From NCBI GenBank assembly GCA_944382705.1, contig CALWNE010000011.1, forward strand, positions 1 to 22,599: a stretch of DNA of 22,599 bases, in the 5' to 3' direction. The notes under the pieces were generated by a model. The model was not told the origin of the DNA. It saw only the letters and a program-made list of their open reading frames with translations, and ran no database searches. The position numbers and the translations under genes are program-made. Below are positions 15,474 to 22,599 of the stretch, piece by piece (position 1 is the first letter of the stretch; the number at the start of each line of letters is the position of its first letter). Source of the DNA: an uncultured Allofournierella sp. GTDB taxonomy: Bacteria; Bacillota; Clostridia; Oscillospirales; Ruminococcaceae.

Positions 15474-17131
15474 CTGATTTCTGCGGCAGCCTCCTGCTGG
15501 GTTTGCGCCTGGATGGCGGCTTGTGTATCGGAATCCGCCATCCAGTAAAGAGCGTCGCACACCTGTGCAAAAATCGCAGAAGAACTGACCGGCATTTCTG
15601 CTGCGCCATCCTGCATAACCACGATGGTATACAATGGATTTTCGGCGGGATAAAACCCAACAAACCAATGGTTCATTTCTTCGGCACCGTTTTCATCGTA
15701 AACCGCTGTCTGGGCGGTTCCGGTTTTGCCCGCTGCGCTGCCATGGGAAGGTGCTGCCAGCTTGCCGGTGCCCTGCTGTACCACCCCCATCAGCATGGTA
15801 CGCAGCGTGTTTGCAGTTTGTGCATTAACGACCTGGCGCACCTGGGGCTGGTAAAGACTTTGGGAAATACTCTGTGTTTCTTCATCCCAAACACCCTCCA
15901 AAAAGCTGGGGGTGCGGTATACTCCATCTGCTGCCAACACATTGAAGGCCCCTGCCAGCTGCAAGGGAGTTGCCAGCAGTTGGCCCTGCCCAAAGCTCAA
16001 ACCGGCCAGCTGGCCCAGGTTTTCCAGTGTTTCTGCCGTGGGCAGTACTCCTGCTGCACTCTGCAATCCTCCTGCCAGATAAACGGACTGGCCAAAGCCA
16101 AACGCTTGGGCCATTTCCTCCACCTTTTCGGCCCCTAAGTTCAGGCCCAGCTGTATAAAGTATCCGTTACAGCTTTGTTCCAGGGCGGTTTGCAAATCCA
16201 CCGAACCGTGAACCTTGCTTTGCGCACAGTGGTAGAGGTGCCCGTTCAAATCCAGTGCGCCTGTGCATTCGTAGGTCATATTCTGCAAACCCTCCTCCAG
16301 CGCTGCTGCCGCCAAAACAGGTTTGAACACCGAGCCCACATTGTAGGCACAGAACACCCGGTTAAGCAGCGAGGTATCCTGTGCATCCAGGCTGGATTGA
16401 ATGTCCAGAGGGTTAAATTCCGGCATACTGACGCTGGCCCGCACCTTGGCAGTTGCCGTATCCAGCACCAAAATGCAGCCCTGCTTCATGCTGCTTTGGG
16501 CAATGGCTTCGCAGGCCCTTTGCACAGGTTCTTCCAGTGTGAGCACCACACTTTTGCCCCCTGTGGTTTGCTGGGTAAGCTGGGGTTCCTGGCCGGCAAG
16601 CAGCTGGCCCTGTGCCGTGGTGGCACAGGCAACCTCCACCGGCTGGCGGTTCTCTTGCAGCAGCTCGTTGAAAGCCGCCTCCAGGCCCGATACCCCCTGT
16701 CCATCTCCATCCAGATAGCCAATGAGATGAGCGGCAATGGGCAGCGGATTATAGCGATAGGCACTGGTGTAGGTGTAGATACCAAGAGAGGTTAAGTCCT
16801 GGGTGACTTCCACTAAGAACGGAGCCAGGGCCTTGCGCTTGTTGTACAGCAGGCTTTGCTGGTCGTAGGTGGCATAGCGGAACAGCTCGGCATAGCTGCT
16901 TTCACCCGGAATGGAAAGAGCATAGTACCGCACTCCATACCGGGTGAGGTTGCGGCCGCTGGCATCGTAAAAATCACCCCGCCGCCGCTCTACGGTTAGG
17001 GTTGTAATGGTTTGGTTTTGAGCTGTTTGGGCGTAGTTTGTATTTTGAGCCAGCAGATACAACCGCCCCAGCAGCAAAAACAGGAGCAGCAACGCCACTG
17101 CAAACAGACTTGCCAGCCTTCGTTCACTCAT
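15470..17131 (-). CDS. Class B penicillin-binding protein (PBP2-family transpeptidase)
   Basis: 553 aa. An N-terminal signal anchor (SLFAVALLLLFLLLGRLYLL, residues 8-27) is followed by a dimerisation region beginning RRRGDFYDASGRNLT and a transpeptidase domain with the three penicillin-binding motifs: S267-VFK270, S320-C-N322 and K469-T-G471. It would cross-link peptidoglycan stems outside the membrane. The length is short for SpoVD (no PASTA domain), so it is either a division/elongation PBP2 or a sporulation-specific form; I cannot decide. The start at 17131 has AGGAGG 7 nt upstream, while the open frame continues for 67 codons without ribosome site. No terminator separates it from the alaS promoter. 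I found no convincing promoter for it. Confidence 0.9.
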   Translation of the reverse strand: MSERRLASLFAVALLLLFLLLGRLYLLAQNTNYAQTAQNQTITTLTVERRRGDFYDASGRNLTRYGVRYYALSIPGESSYAELFRYATYDQQSLLYNKRKALAPFLVEVTQDLTSLGIYTYTSAYRYNPLPIAAHLIGYLDGDGQGVSGLEAAFNELLQENRQPVEVACATTAQGQLLAGQEPQLTQQTTGGKSVVLTLEEPVQRACEAIAQSSMKQGCILVLDTATAKVRASVSMPEFNPLDIQSSLDAQDTSLLNRVFCAYNVGSVFKPVLAAAALEEGLQNMTYECTGALDLNGHLYHCAQSKVHGSVDLQTALEQSCNGYFIQLGLNLGAEKVEEMAQAFGFGQSVYLAGGLQSAAGVLPTAETLENLGQLAGLSFGQGQLLATPLQLAGAFNVLAADGVYRTPSFLEGVWDEETQSISQSLYQPQVRQVVNAQTANTLRTMLMGVVQQGTGKLAAPSHGSAAGKTGTAQTAVYDENGAEEMNHWFVGFYPAENPLYTIVVMQDGAAEMPVSSSAIFAQVCDALYWMADSDTQAAIQAQTQQEAAAEIS

Positions 17132-17334
17132 TTCCGGTCCTCCTTTCCCCCACAGTTGAATGTGCAGGGGTTTGTGACGGATAGTGTGGGCAATTTCTTT
17201 AATTCTTATGCTGCCCCGGGTTTTGAGGGCAGCAGCGGCTCCTGCCTTAAGTTTGCGATGTTGGAGCAATCTTTGCCACCCGCACATTTTTATGAGAACC
17301 AGTCCTCCGATGAAGTATTTTCCACGGAACATTT

Positions 17335-17376
17335 TATTTATAATTCGCTAAATAAATATTTAGCGAATTATAAATA
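17335..17376. repeat. 19-bp perfect palindrome (AT-rich inverted repeat)
   Basis: The left arm 17335-17353 (core TTATAATTCGCT, 17338-17349) and right arm 17358-17376 (core AGCGAATTATAA, 17362-17373) are exact reverse complements around AAAT. No poly-T run follows on either strand. A third copy of the 12-base core is at 17432-17443 in the orientation of the right arm, so 17338-17443 is also bounded by inverted copies. Confidence 0.85.
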
Positions 17377-17431
17377 GGGTTTAGCGTTGTGGTGCAGCGC
17401 CATTTTCCTGTTGCGGCTGCTGTGCTGCGAG

Positions 17432-17443
17432 AGCGAATTATAA
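17432..17443. repeat. Third copy of the palindrome core
   Basis: AGCGAATTATAA is identical over 12 bases to 17362-17373 and is the reverse complement of 17338-17349. The spacing makes 17338-17443 a 106-bp unit with inverted ends. Confidence 0.75.
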
Positions 17444-17614
17444 CCAGCCTTATTGGAATAGGGATTTCAATACCGCCATCGCTGCGGCACCCCGCTGTCC
17501 AGCCACGAAGTAGCCCCAGGCTACAAGGATGCAAAGAAACGCAGTGCCATTTTACGCAAGATGTGTAGCCAGACAGCGCTTTTGGGGCTGCTGGATTACT
17601 TCCCTTCAACGCAC

Positions 17615-17656
17615 AAAAAGCATCCCCCGGCTATGCTGTGCCGAGGGATGCTTTTT
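17615..17656 (-). terminator. Terminator downstream of ileS
   Basis: AAAAAGCATCCCCCGG (17615-17630) and CCGAGGGATGCTTTTT (17641-17656) form a 16-bp stem with one mismatch and a 10-nt loop; T5 ends the stem on both strands. It lies 123 nt past the ileS stop and could act in both directions. Confidence 0.85.
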
Positions 17657-17779
17657 GTTTTAAAACCACCGCACTTTTTGCAGCGATTTTTACGGTGAAT
17701 GGGTTTTGTATGGTAGGGCCGGCATTGAGAAATGAAACTTCCCTACCCTGTTAGGTAAGGGCGGATTGCCTTATGGTAA

Positions 17780-20700
17780 TCAGCCGTTGACCTTTTTTAC
17801 AGCCAGAGAAATGGTTTCGCCGTTTACATCCCATTCCTTGGTGTAGCCATCCAGAGTGCCGAAGGTCATGCCATCGGCCAGAGTATCGGCAGCGATGACA
17901 TCCTGATTGGCCTGCATCAATGCAATCAGCTTGTCGTTGTTGGCAGCAGATACCAGAATGTGGTCTTCCACATTGAAGCCGGCTTCCTTACGCATGGTTT
18001 GCAGCTTGCTTACCAGTTCACGCACAAAGCCTTCTTCAATGAGGGCGTCGGTAAGCTGGGTATCCAGCGCAACGGTAATGCCGTTTTCCTCCACCGAGAA
18101 GTACCGCTCGCTGCGGGTCATCTCAATGAGCAGGTCCTCCTCTGTCAGCTGGATATCGCCGCTGGACAGGTGCAGGGTCAGCACACCGGTGGTGTCCAGC
18201 TCCTTCTTGGCGGCAGGACCATCCAGTTCGGACAGCAGGGTGCGGATTTCGCCCAGCTGCTTGCCGTATTTGGGGCCCAGGGTCTTGAGCTGGGGCTTGA
18301 AGGTGTAGTTGGTGAACTGGGACATATCCTGGGTGAAGGTCAGCTTCTTCACATTCAGTTCGTCTTCCACAATCTGGGTGTAGAACTCGCCCAGGGTGCG
18401 GTCTGCCTTAACGAACATCTCAGCCAGGGGCTGGCGGTTCTTGCGGTTTGCACCGTTACGGGCAGCACGGCCCAGAACTACAATTTTGAGCACCAGGTCC
18501 ATATCAGCTTCCAGCTGGTGATCCACAAAGGTGGGATCAGCCACGGGGAAATCACACAGGTGCACGCTTTCGGGTGCAGTTGCATCCAGGCTGCACACCA
18601 GATTGCGGTAGATGCTTTCTGCCATGAAGGGAATCATGGGTGCGGCAGCCTTGCAGGTGGTAACCAGTGCAGTGTAGAGGGTCATGTAGGCATTGATCTT
18701 GTCCTGCTCCATGCCTTCGGCCCAGAAACGCTCACGGCTGCGGCGCACATACCAGTTGGAAAGGTCATCCACAAACTCCTGCAAGGCACGAGCTGCTTCG
18801 GGGATGGCGTACTGTGCCAGCTCCCGGTCCACAGTTTCCACCATGGTGTTCATTTTGGACAGTACCCAGCGATCCATTACGCTCAGTTTGTCCTTCTCCA
18901 GCTTGTACTTGGTGGCATCGAAGTTGTCGATGTTGGCGTACAGCACAAAGAAGGCGTAGGTGTTCCACAGGGTACCCATGAATTTGCGCTGACCCTCCTG
19001 CACAGTCTTGCCGGAGAAGCGCTTGGGCAGCCAGGGTGCACCCGCAGTGTAAAAGTACCAACGAATGGCATCGGCGCCGTAGGTTGCCAGTGCGTCGAAG
19101 GGGTCCACCGCATTGCCCTTGGACTTGGACATCTTTTGACCGTTTTCATCCTGCACATGGCCCATAACTACCACATTCTTGAAGGGAGCCTTGTTAAACA
19201 GCAGGGTGGAAATAGCCATCAGAGAGTAGAACCAGCCACGGGTCTGGTCCACTGCTTCGGAAATGAAGTCTGCCGGGAACTGAGCCTCGAACAGCTCTTT
19301 GTTCTCGAAGGGATAATGGTACTGAGCAAAGGGCATGGAGCCGGAGTCAAACCAGCAGTCGATTACTTCCGGTACACGCTTCATCTCCTTGCCGCAGTGG
19401 GGGCACGGGAAGGTAACGGCATCGATGTAGGGACGATGCAGCTCGATGGTTTCGGGGCAGCTGGGCGCCAGCTCACGCAGCTCGGCAATGCTGCCCACCG
19501 AATGACGATGACCGCAGCTGCACTCCCAGATGTTCAGCGGAGTACCCCAGTAGCGGTTACGGCTAATGCCCCAGTCCTGCACATTTTCCAGCCAGTCGCC
19601 AAAACGACCTTTGCCCAGAGAAGCAGGAACCCAGTTTACGGTGTTGTTGTTGCGGATGAGATCCTCTTTTACGGCGGTCATCTTGATGAACCAGGAATCT
19701 CTTGCGTAGTAAATCAGCGGAGTATCGCAACGCCAGCAGTGGGGATAGCTGTGTTCAAACACAGGAGCGCTGAACAGCAGCCCACGGCTCTCCAAGTCTT
19801 TCAAAACTTCCTTGTCTGCATCCTTACAGAAGGTGCCAGCCCACTTAGTTTCGGCAGTCATGCAGCCTGCGCCATCCACCAGCTGTACAAAGGGCAGCCC
19901 GTATTTGCGGCCCACATTGGAGTCGTCTTCACCAAAGGCGGGAGCAATATGAACAATGCCGGTACCATCGGTCAGGGTGACATACTCGTCACAGGTTACA
20001 TACCAGCACTTCTCCTTGGGAGAGACAAAGTCGAACAGGGGTACATACTCCTTGTACTCCAAATCCTTACCCACAAACTGCTCCGCAACGGTGTAGGCAT
20101 CCTCGCCCAGTACCTTGTCTGCCAGGGCCTGTGCCAGATAGTACACGGTGCCATCCTCGTTCATGCGAACCTTTACATAGGTTTCCACCGGGTTTACGCA
20201 GAGCGCCACATTGGAGGGCAGGGTCCAGGGGGTGGTGGTCCAGGCCAGGATGTAAGCGTCCTCATCCTTCACCTTGAACTTAGCGATGGCGCTGCGTTCC
20301 TTTACATCCTTATAGCCCTGGGCCACTTCGTGGCTGGACAGCGGGGTGCCGCAGCGGGGGCAGTAAGGAACAATCTTGAAGCCCTTGTACAGCAGACCCT
20401 TTTCCCAAATCTGCTTGAGTGCCCACCATTCAGACTCAATAAAGTCATTGTGATAGGTTACATAGGGGTCGTCCATATCTGCCCAGAAGCCAACAGTGCC
20501 GGAGAAATCCTCCCACATCCCCTTGTACTTCCAAACGCTTTCCTTGCATTTTTCGATAAAGGGCTCCAGGCCGTAGGTTTCAATCTGCTCCTTGCCATCC
20601 AGGCCCAGCAGCTTTTCCACCTCCAGCTCCACCGGCAGGCCGTGGGTATCCCAACCGGCCTTGCGGGGTACCTTGCAGCCCTTCATGGCACGGTAGCGGG

Positions 20701-20905
20701 GAATCATATCCTTGATGACTCGGGTTTCCACATGGCCGATGTGGGGCTTGCCGTTGGCGGTGGGGGGGCCATCGTAGAACATATAGGTAGGCCCTTCCTT
20801 GCGGGAATCAATGCTCTTTTCAAAGATGCGCCGCTCTTTCCAGAATTTCAGAACATCCTTTTCCCGATCCACAAAATTCAAATTTGGATTGACTTTTTCG
20901 TACAT
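17780..20905 (-). CDS. ileS: Isoleucyl-tRNA synthetase, type 2 (IleS2-like)
   Basis: 1041 aa, longer than the 900-940 aa of type 1 bacterial enzymes. The HIGH motif is H55-IGH58 in DGPPTANGKPHIGHV, followed by TRVIKDMIPRY, and KMSKS is K591-S595. PYCPRCGTPLSSHE and a second Cys-rich stretch (ECSCGHRH ... PCPHCGKEM) lie in the expected places. The post-HIGH sequence and length fit the type 2 group, which is intrinsically less sensitive to mupirocin. It charges tRNA-Ile and edits Val. ATG 20905 is preferred; a GTG two codons earlier (20911) is closer to the ribosome site GGAGG and remains possible. Controlled by its own T-box leader; a terminator follows at 17615-17656. Confidence 0.97.
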   Translation of the reverse strand: MYEKVNPNLNFVDREKDVLKFWKERRIFEKSIDSRKEGPTYMFYDGPPTANGKPHIGHVETRVIKDMIPRYRAMKGCKVPRKAGWDTHGLPVELEVEKLLGLDGKEQIETYGLEPFIEKCKESVWKYKGMWEDFSGTVGFWADMDDPYVTYHNDFIESEWWALKQIWEKGLLYKGFKIVPYCPRCGTPLSSHEVAQGYKDVKERSAIAKFKVKDEDAYILAWTTTPWTLPSNVALCVNPVETYVKVRMNEDGTVYYLAQALADKVLGEDAYTVAEQFVGKDLEYKEYVPLFDFVSPKEKCWYVTCDEYVTLTDGTGIVHIAPAFGEDDSNVGRKYGLPFVQLVDGAGCMTAETKWAGTFCKDADKEVLKDLESRGLLFSAPVFEHSYPHCWRCDTPLIYYARDSWFIKMTAVKEDLIRNNNTVNWVPASLGKGRFGDWLENVQDWGISRNRYWGTPLNIWECSCGHRHSVGSIAELRELAPSCPETIELHRPYIDAVTFPCPHCGKEMKRVPEVIDCWFDSGSMPFAQYHYPFENKELFEAQFPADFISEAVDQTRGWFYSLMAISTLLFNKAPFKNVVVMGHVQDENGQKMSKSKGNAVDPFDALATYGADAIRWYFYTAGAPWLPKRFSGKTVQEGQRKFMGTLWNTYAFFVLYANIDNFDATKYKLEKDKLSVMDRWVLSKMNTMVETVDRELAQYAIPEAARALQEFVDDLSNWYVRRSRERFWAEGMEQDKINAYMTLYTALVTTCKAAAPMIPFMAESIYRNLVCSLDATAPESVHLCDFPVADPTFVDHQLEADMDLVLKIVVLGRAARNGANRKNRQPLAEMFVKADRTLGEFYTQIVEDELNVKKLTFTQDMSQFTNYTFKPQLKTLGPKYGKQLGEIRTLLSELDGPAAKKELDTTGVLTLHLSSGDIQLTEEDLLIEMTRSERYFSVEENGITVALDTQLTDALIEEGFVRELVSKLQTMRKEAGFNVEDHILVSAANNDKLIALMQANQDVIAADTLADGMTFGTLDGYTKEWDVNGETISLAVKKVNG

Positions 20906-20968
20906 CGTCACCTATTCCTCCTCGTTGGTGTTGCGCCCAGAGTTTTACCCCGGTGCAAAAGACAACAG

Positions 20969-21004
20969 AAAAGGCCCTCGTCCTGCAAACAGGACGAAGG
21001 CCTT
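20969..21004 (-). terminator. Regulated terminator of the ileS T-box
   Basis: AAGGCCTTCGTCCTG (minus, 21004-20990) pairs with CAGGACGAGGGCCTT (20985-20971) around a 4-nt loop, running into TTTT. It is similar in sequence to the alaS T-box terminator. Confidence 0.85.
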
Positions 21005-21223
21005 GCGCTTTCGTTGTACCACCTTTTGCTGTGCACCATCATACACGCTCCCGTTAACGGTGGGATGCCGGTGGGACCTACTGGATAAAGTTCAGCCCAC
21101 AGCTCCGGAGTGATCTTGGGCGGGCAGCTACTGGCATGGGGCTTTCACCGTCCCCCACTCGCTTTGGCGTTTGCTTGCCTGCTTACTTTCTCCATCACAG
21201 CTTTTCTCTGTGTCTTTTGTGTT
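20969..21223 (-). promoter_or_regulatory. T-box riboswitch of ileS (specifier AUC)
   Basis: The minus-strand leader has the T-box AAGGTGGTACAACG (21025-21012) before a terminator (20971-21004). In Stem I, GGAG pairs with CTCC at the base and GCAG with CTGC above; the 3' side of the internal loop has AUC (21114-21112), an isoleucine codon followed by A. Uncharged tRNA-Ile is the expected ligand. Confidence 0.92.
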
Positions 21224-21229
21224 GTTTTT

Positions 21230-21258
21230 ACTTTAGCACACCAGATACATAAAATCAA
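21230..21258 (-). promoter_or_regulatory. Promoter of ileS
   Basis: TTGATT (21258-21253), 17-bp spacer and TAAAGT (21235-21230) on the minus strand, directly upstream of the T-box Stem I. Confidence 0.65.
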
Positions 21259-21326
21259 GATGCTTTTTTGTTTTTTTGCGGAACATCCGGCATTTTATGC
21301 TCAGGCTCATTGCAAAACAATCCAGC

Positions 21327-22178
21327 TTACTCCTGGTAGTAAAAGCATCCAACGCCCAAAGCGCCTGGGCCGGTATGGCAGGCAATGCTCAGGCTGAGGG
21401 GTGCGCACTGCACCTTACATCTGGGAAAACGGCTTTGCACATACTTGTGCCATTTTTGGCCCAGCTCCTCATCCCCTGCATAGGCTACCCCAATGTGCAT
21501 GGGCAGCCCGTCAAAGCGGCCGGTCAGGTCCTGACCGATGGCATCCAGCATGGTTTCCACCGCTGCGCGCATTCCCCTTACCTTTGCGTAGGCATCCACC
21601 CCACCGGTTTGAATCTGAAGCACGGGCTTGATATTCAGCACGGTGCCAATGGCCGCCGCCGCAGGAGTAACTCGCCCACCCTGTTTCAGATATTTTAATG
21701 TATCTGCCGCCAGGTAGATGCTTGCTTTATCGGCATCCTGTTCCAGTTTTTGTTTGATTTGCTGGGCAGTCAGGCCCTTTTTTACCAGGCATTTTGCATC
21801 CAGCACAGATTGGTGTTGGGTGAGAGAGATACGCCGGTTATCCACCACTTGCACCCGGTCGCCATAGTCCAGTGCAAGGCTTGCGGCTGTTTGGGCAGAG
21901 CCACTCAGGCCGCTGGTCATGGGGATATACACCAGCTGGTCGTGCTGCTGCAGCACCTTATCCCAGAGTGCTGTCACATCCTGGGGGCTGGGCTGACTGC
22001 TGGTGATTTTTACCCCGGCTGACTGGAGCTTAAAAAACTCCTGCGCCGAAAGCCCCTGCCCCTCATACAGCCACTTGCCATCCACGCAAAACGGCATGGG
22101 TACAGTAAATACCCCCAATTTATTGGCATGCTGCTCTAGAATACCGCTGTTGGTATCGGTAACAATTGCGATTTTCAT
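21327..22178 (-). CDS. DegV family fatty-acid-binding protein
   Basis: 283 aa, normal for the family. IAIVTDTNSG at the N-terminus, TSSQPSP (59-65), TSGLSGSAQTA (88-98), TLKYLKQGGR and NIKPVL in the middle are standard DegV blocks. DegV/FakB proteins bind fatty acids; FakB members present the fatty acid to the kinase FakA for phosphorylation. No fakA-like gene is in the window, so a FakB role is not shown. GGAGG lies 11 nt before the ATG. The gene has its own strong promoter and no clear terminator before the ileS promoter, so some read-through into ileS is possible. Confidence 0.94.
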   Translation of the reverse strand: MKIAIVTDTNSGILEQHANKLGVFTVPMPFCVDGKWLYEGQGLSAQEFFKLQSAGVKITSSQPSPQDVTALWDKVLQQHDQLVYIPMTSGLSGSAQTAASLALDYGDRVQVVDNRRISLTQHQSVLDAKCLVKKGLTAQQIKQKLEQDADKASIYLAADTLKYLKQGGRVTPAAAAIGTVLNIKPVLQIQTGGVDAYAKVRGMRAAVETMLDAIGQDLTGRFDGLPMHIGVAYAGDEELGQKWHKYVQSRFPRCKVQCAPLSLSIACHTGPGALGVGCFYYQE

Positions 22179-22194
22179 TGTTTGTGCGGCCTCC

Positions 22195-22206
22195 AAAACC
22201 GGTTTT
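22195..22206. other. 12-bp palindrome upstream of the degV-like gene
   Basis: AAAACCGGTTTT is a perfect palindrome located in the leader directly before the ribosome site (GGAGG, 22194-22190). It could be an operator or part of a hairpin that hides the ribosome site; function unknown. Confidence 0.4.
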
Positions 22207-22243
22207 CTACGGCCGGTTCATTCCATTTGTGATTTCTTTGATT

Positions 22244-22272
22244 ATCATACCCTTTCGCTGTGGCTTTGTCAA
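22244..22272 (-). promoter_or_regulatory. Promoter of the degV-like gene
   Basis: TTGACA (22272-22267), a 17-bp spacer and TATGAT (22249-22244) on the minus strand; close to sigma-A consensus. The leader is about 60 nt. Confidence 0.82.
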
Positions 22273-22431
22273 TTTAAATTCACAACGCCAGTGGCATGAA
22301 TGCCCCCCGCCACCTGCTTATACCAAGTATTGCCTGTTGGGCGTTAACGGCAAACCTCTGCCGCAATAAACCCCCTCGATTTTCAGCAAGTTTTGTGGTG
22401 AATCAGGCTAGCCTCCCTGTGATTTTTGTGG

Positions 22432-22437
22432 TATGCT
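22432..22437 (+). promoter_or_regulatory. Possible extended -10 promoter for the gene at the right edge
   Basis: TGGTATGCT contains a TGn extension and a TATGCT -10 on the plus strand, with no good -35. It would start a leader of about 88 nt holding two short hairpins (22454-22478 and 22486-22505). Confidence 0.35.
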
Positions 22438-22531
22438 TAAAGATACGAAAAAAGTCTGCCCTGGCATTTTGCGCAGACAATTCTCCTCTGCTGTTTGAGG
22501 CAGAGCACACCACCAAAGGAGCCCTTGCAGT

Positions 22532-22599
22532 ATGACCTATCGTTTATGCCCTCAAACCGGCGATTCCATTGCGGTGCCGCAGTTGGTATTCACCAATCT
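22532..22599 (+). CDS. Start of an unrecognised protein (partial)
   Basis: ATG 22532 has AGGAG 10 nt upstream, and the frame stays open to the window end (22 full codons, MTYRLCPQTGDSIAVPQLVF...). It is divergent from the degV-like gene. I do not recognise the family; 22 residues are too few. Hydrophilic start, no signal peptide. Confidence 0.6.
   Translation, partial: MTYRLCPQTGDSIAVPQLVFTN

Larger units (their letters stand above)
17132..17779. other. Gene-free interval between the PBP gene and ileS
   Basis: I see no credible coding region here; the open frames lack ribosome sites and family features. It holds the PBP leader (17132-17334), a perfect palindrome (17335-17376) and an extra copy of its arm (17432-17443), a short perfect hairpin GTAGCC-CCA-GGCTAC (17510-17524), the ileS terminator (17615-17656) and a weak GGTAGGG/CCCTACC inverted repeat near 17713-17740. 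The middle part looks like a non-coding repeat unit, not a decayed known gene. Confidence 0.6.

Noticed and set aside
17334..17609. A 91-codon minus-strand frame across the palindrome
   Set aside because: No ribosome site, no family resemblance, and its end is made of the inverted repeat; more likely translation of a non-coding repeat.

Overview
The window (22.6 kb, mostly 50-60% G+C) reads as a chromosomal housekeeping segment from a low-GC Gram-positive, spore-forming anaerobe, most like the Oscillospiraceae/Ruminococcaceae (Clostridia). The reasons are a GerA-family germinant receptor gene, a YtvI-type protein, T-box leaders on two aminoacyl-tRNA synthetase genes, RNase M5, a type 2 isoleucyl-tRNA synthetase, NrdR, DegV, strong Shine-Dalgarno sites and sigma-A-like promoters. 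I see no phage, plasmid, IS or CRISPR. The genus assignment is inference.

Left part (1-2831): a partial GerAB-like membrane protein gene and a GerA/SpoVAF-family gene (minus strand, overlapping) are divergent from a DUF421-DUF4363 pair (plus strand). All look like membrane proteins, and GerA and DUF421 families are both known from spore membranes. nrdR (minus) converges on and overlaps the DUF4363 gene; its promoter and leader contain several inverted repeats. A class I aminotransferase gene, a ytvI-like gene (separated by a strong terminator) and a SAM methyltransferase gene of clearly lower G+C follow, all on the minus strand.

Middle (7300-15470): a bidirectional terminator and tRNA-Leu(UAA) are followed, again on the minus strand, by one long gene string transcribed from right to left: alaS (with T-box leader and consensus promoter), a HIT-family gene, a phosphoribosyltransferase gene, comEC, holA and rnmV. 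Spacing is tight from the phosphoribosyltransferase onward (7 nt, then 14 bp and 4 bp overlaps), so these are probably translationally coupled. The set joins translation (alaS), nucleotide salvage, DNA uptake (comEC), replication (holA) and 5S rRNA maturation (rnmV).

Right part (15470-22599): a class B penicillin-binding protein gene lies just upstream of alaS; its stop codon sits inside the alaS -35 box. Upstream of it is a 650-bp gene-free interval with a 19-bp perfect palindrome, a repeat of its arm, and the ileS terminator. Then come ileS (type 2, with T-box leader, specifier AUC), a degV-like gene with its own promoter, and the start of an unrecognised plus-strand gene at the edge.

Most of the window is ordinary. 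The items most worth a second look are the ComEC C-terminal domain without metal ligands, the palindrome/repeat in 17335-17443, the structured nrdR promoter and leader, the germination/DUF421/DUF4363 cluster with its intercistronic hairpin, and the structured tail behind the tRNA.
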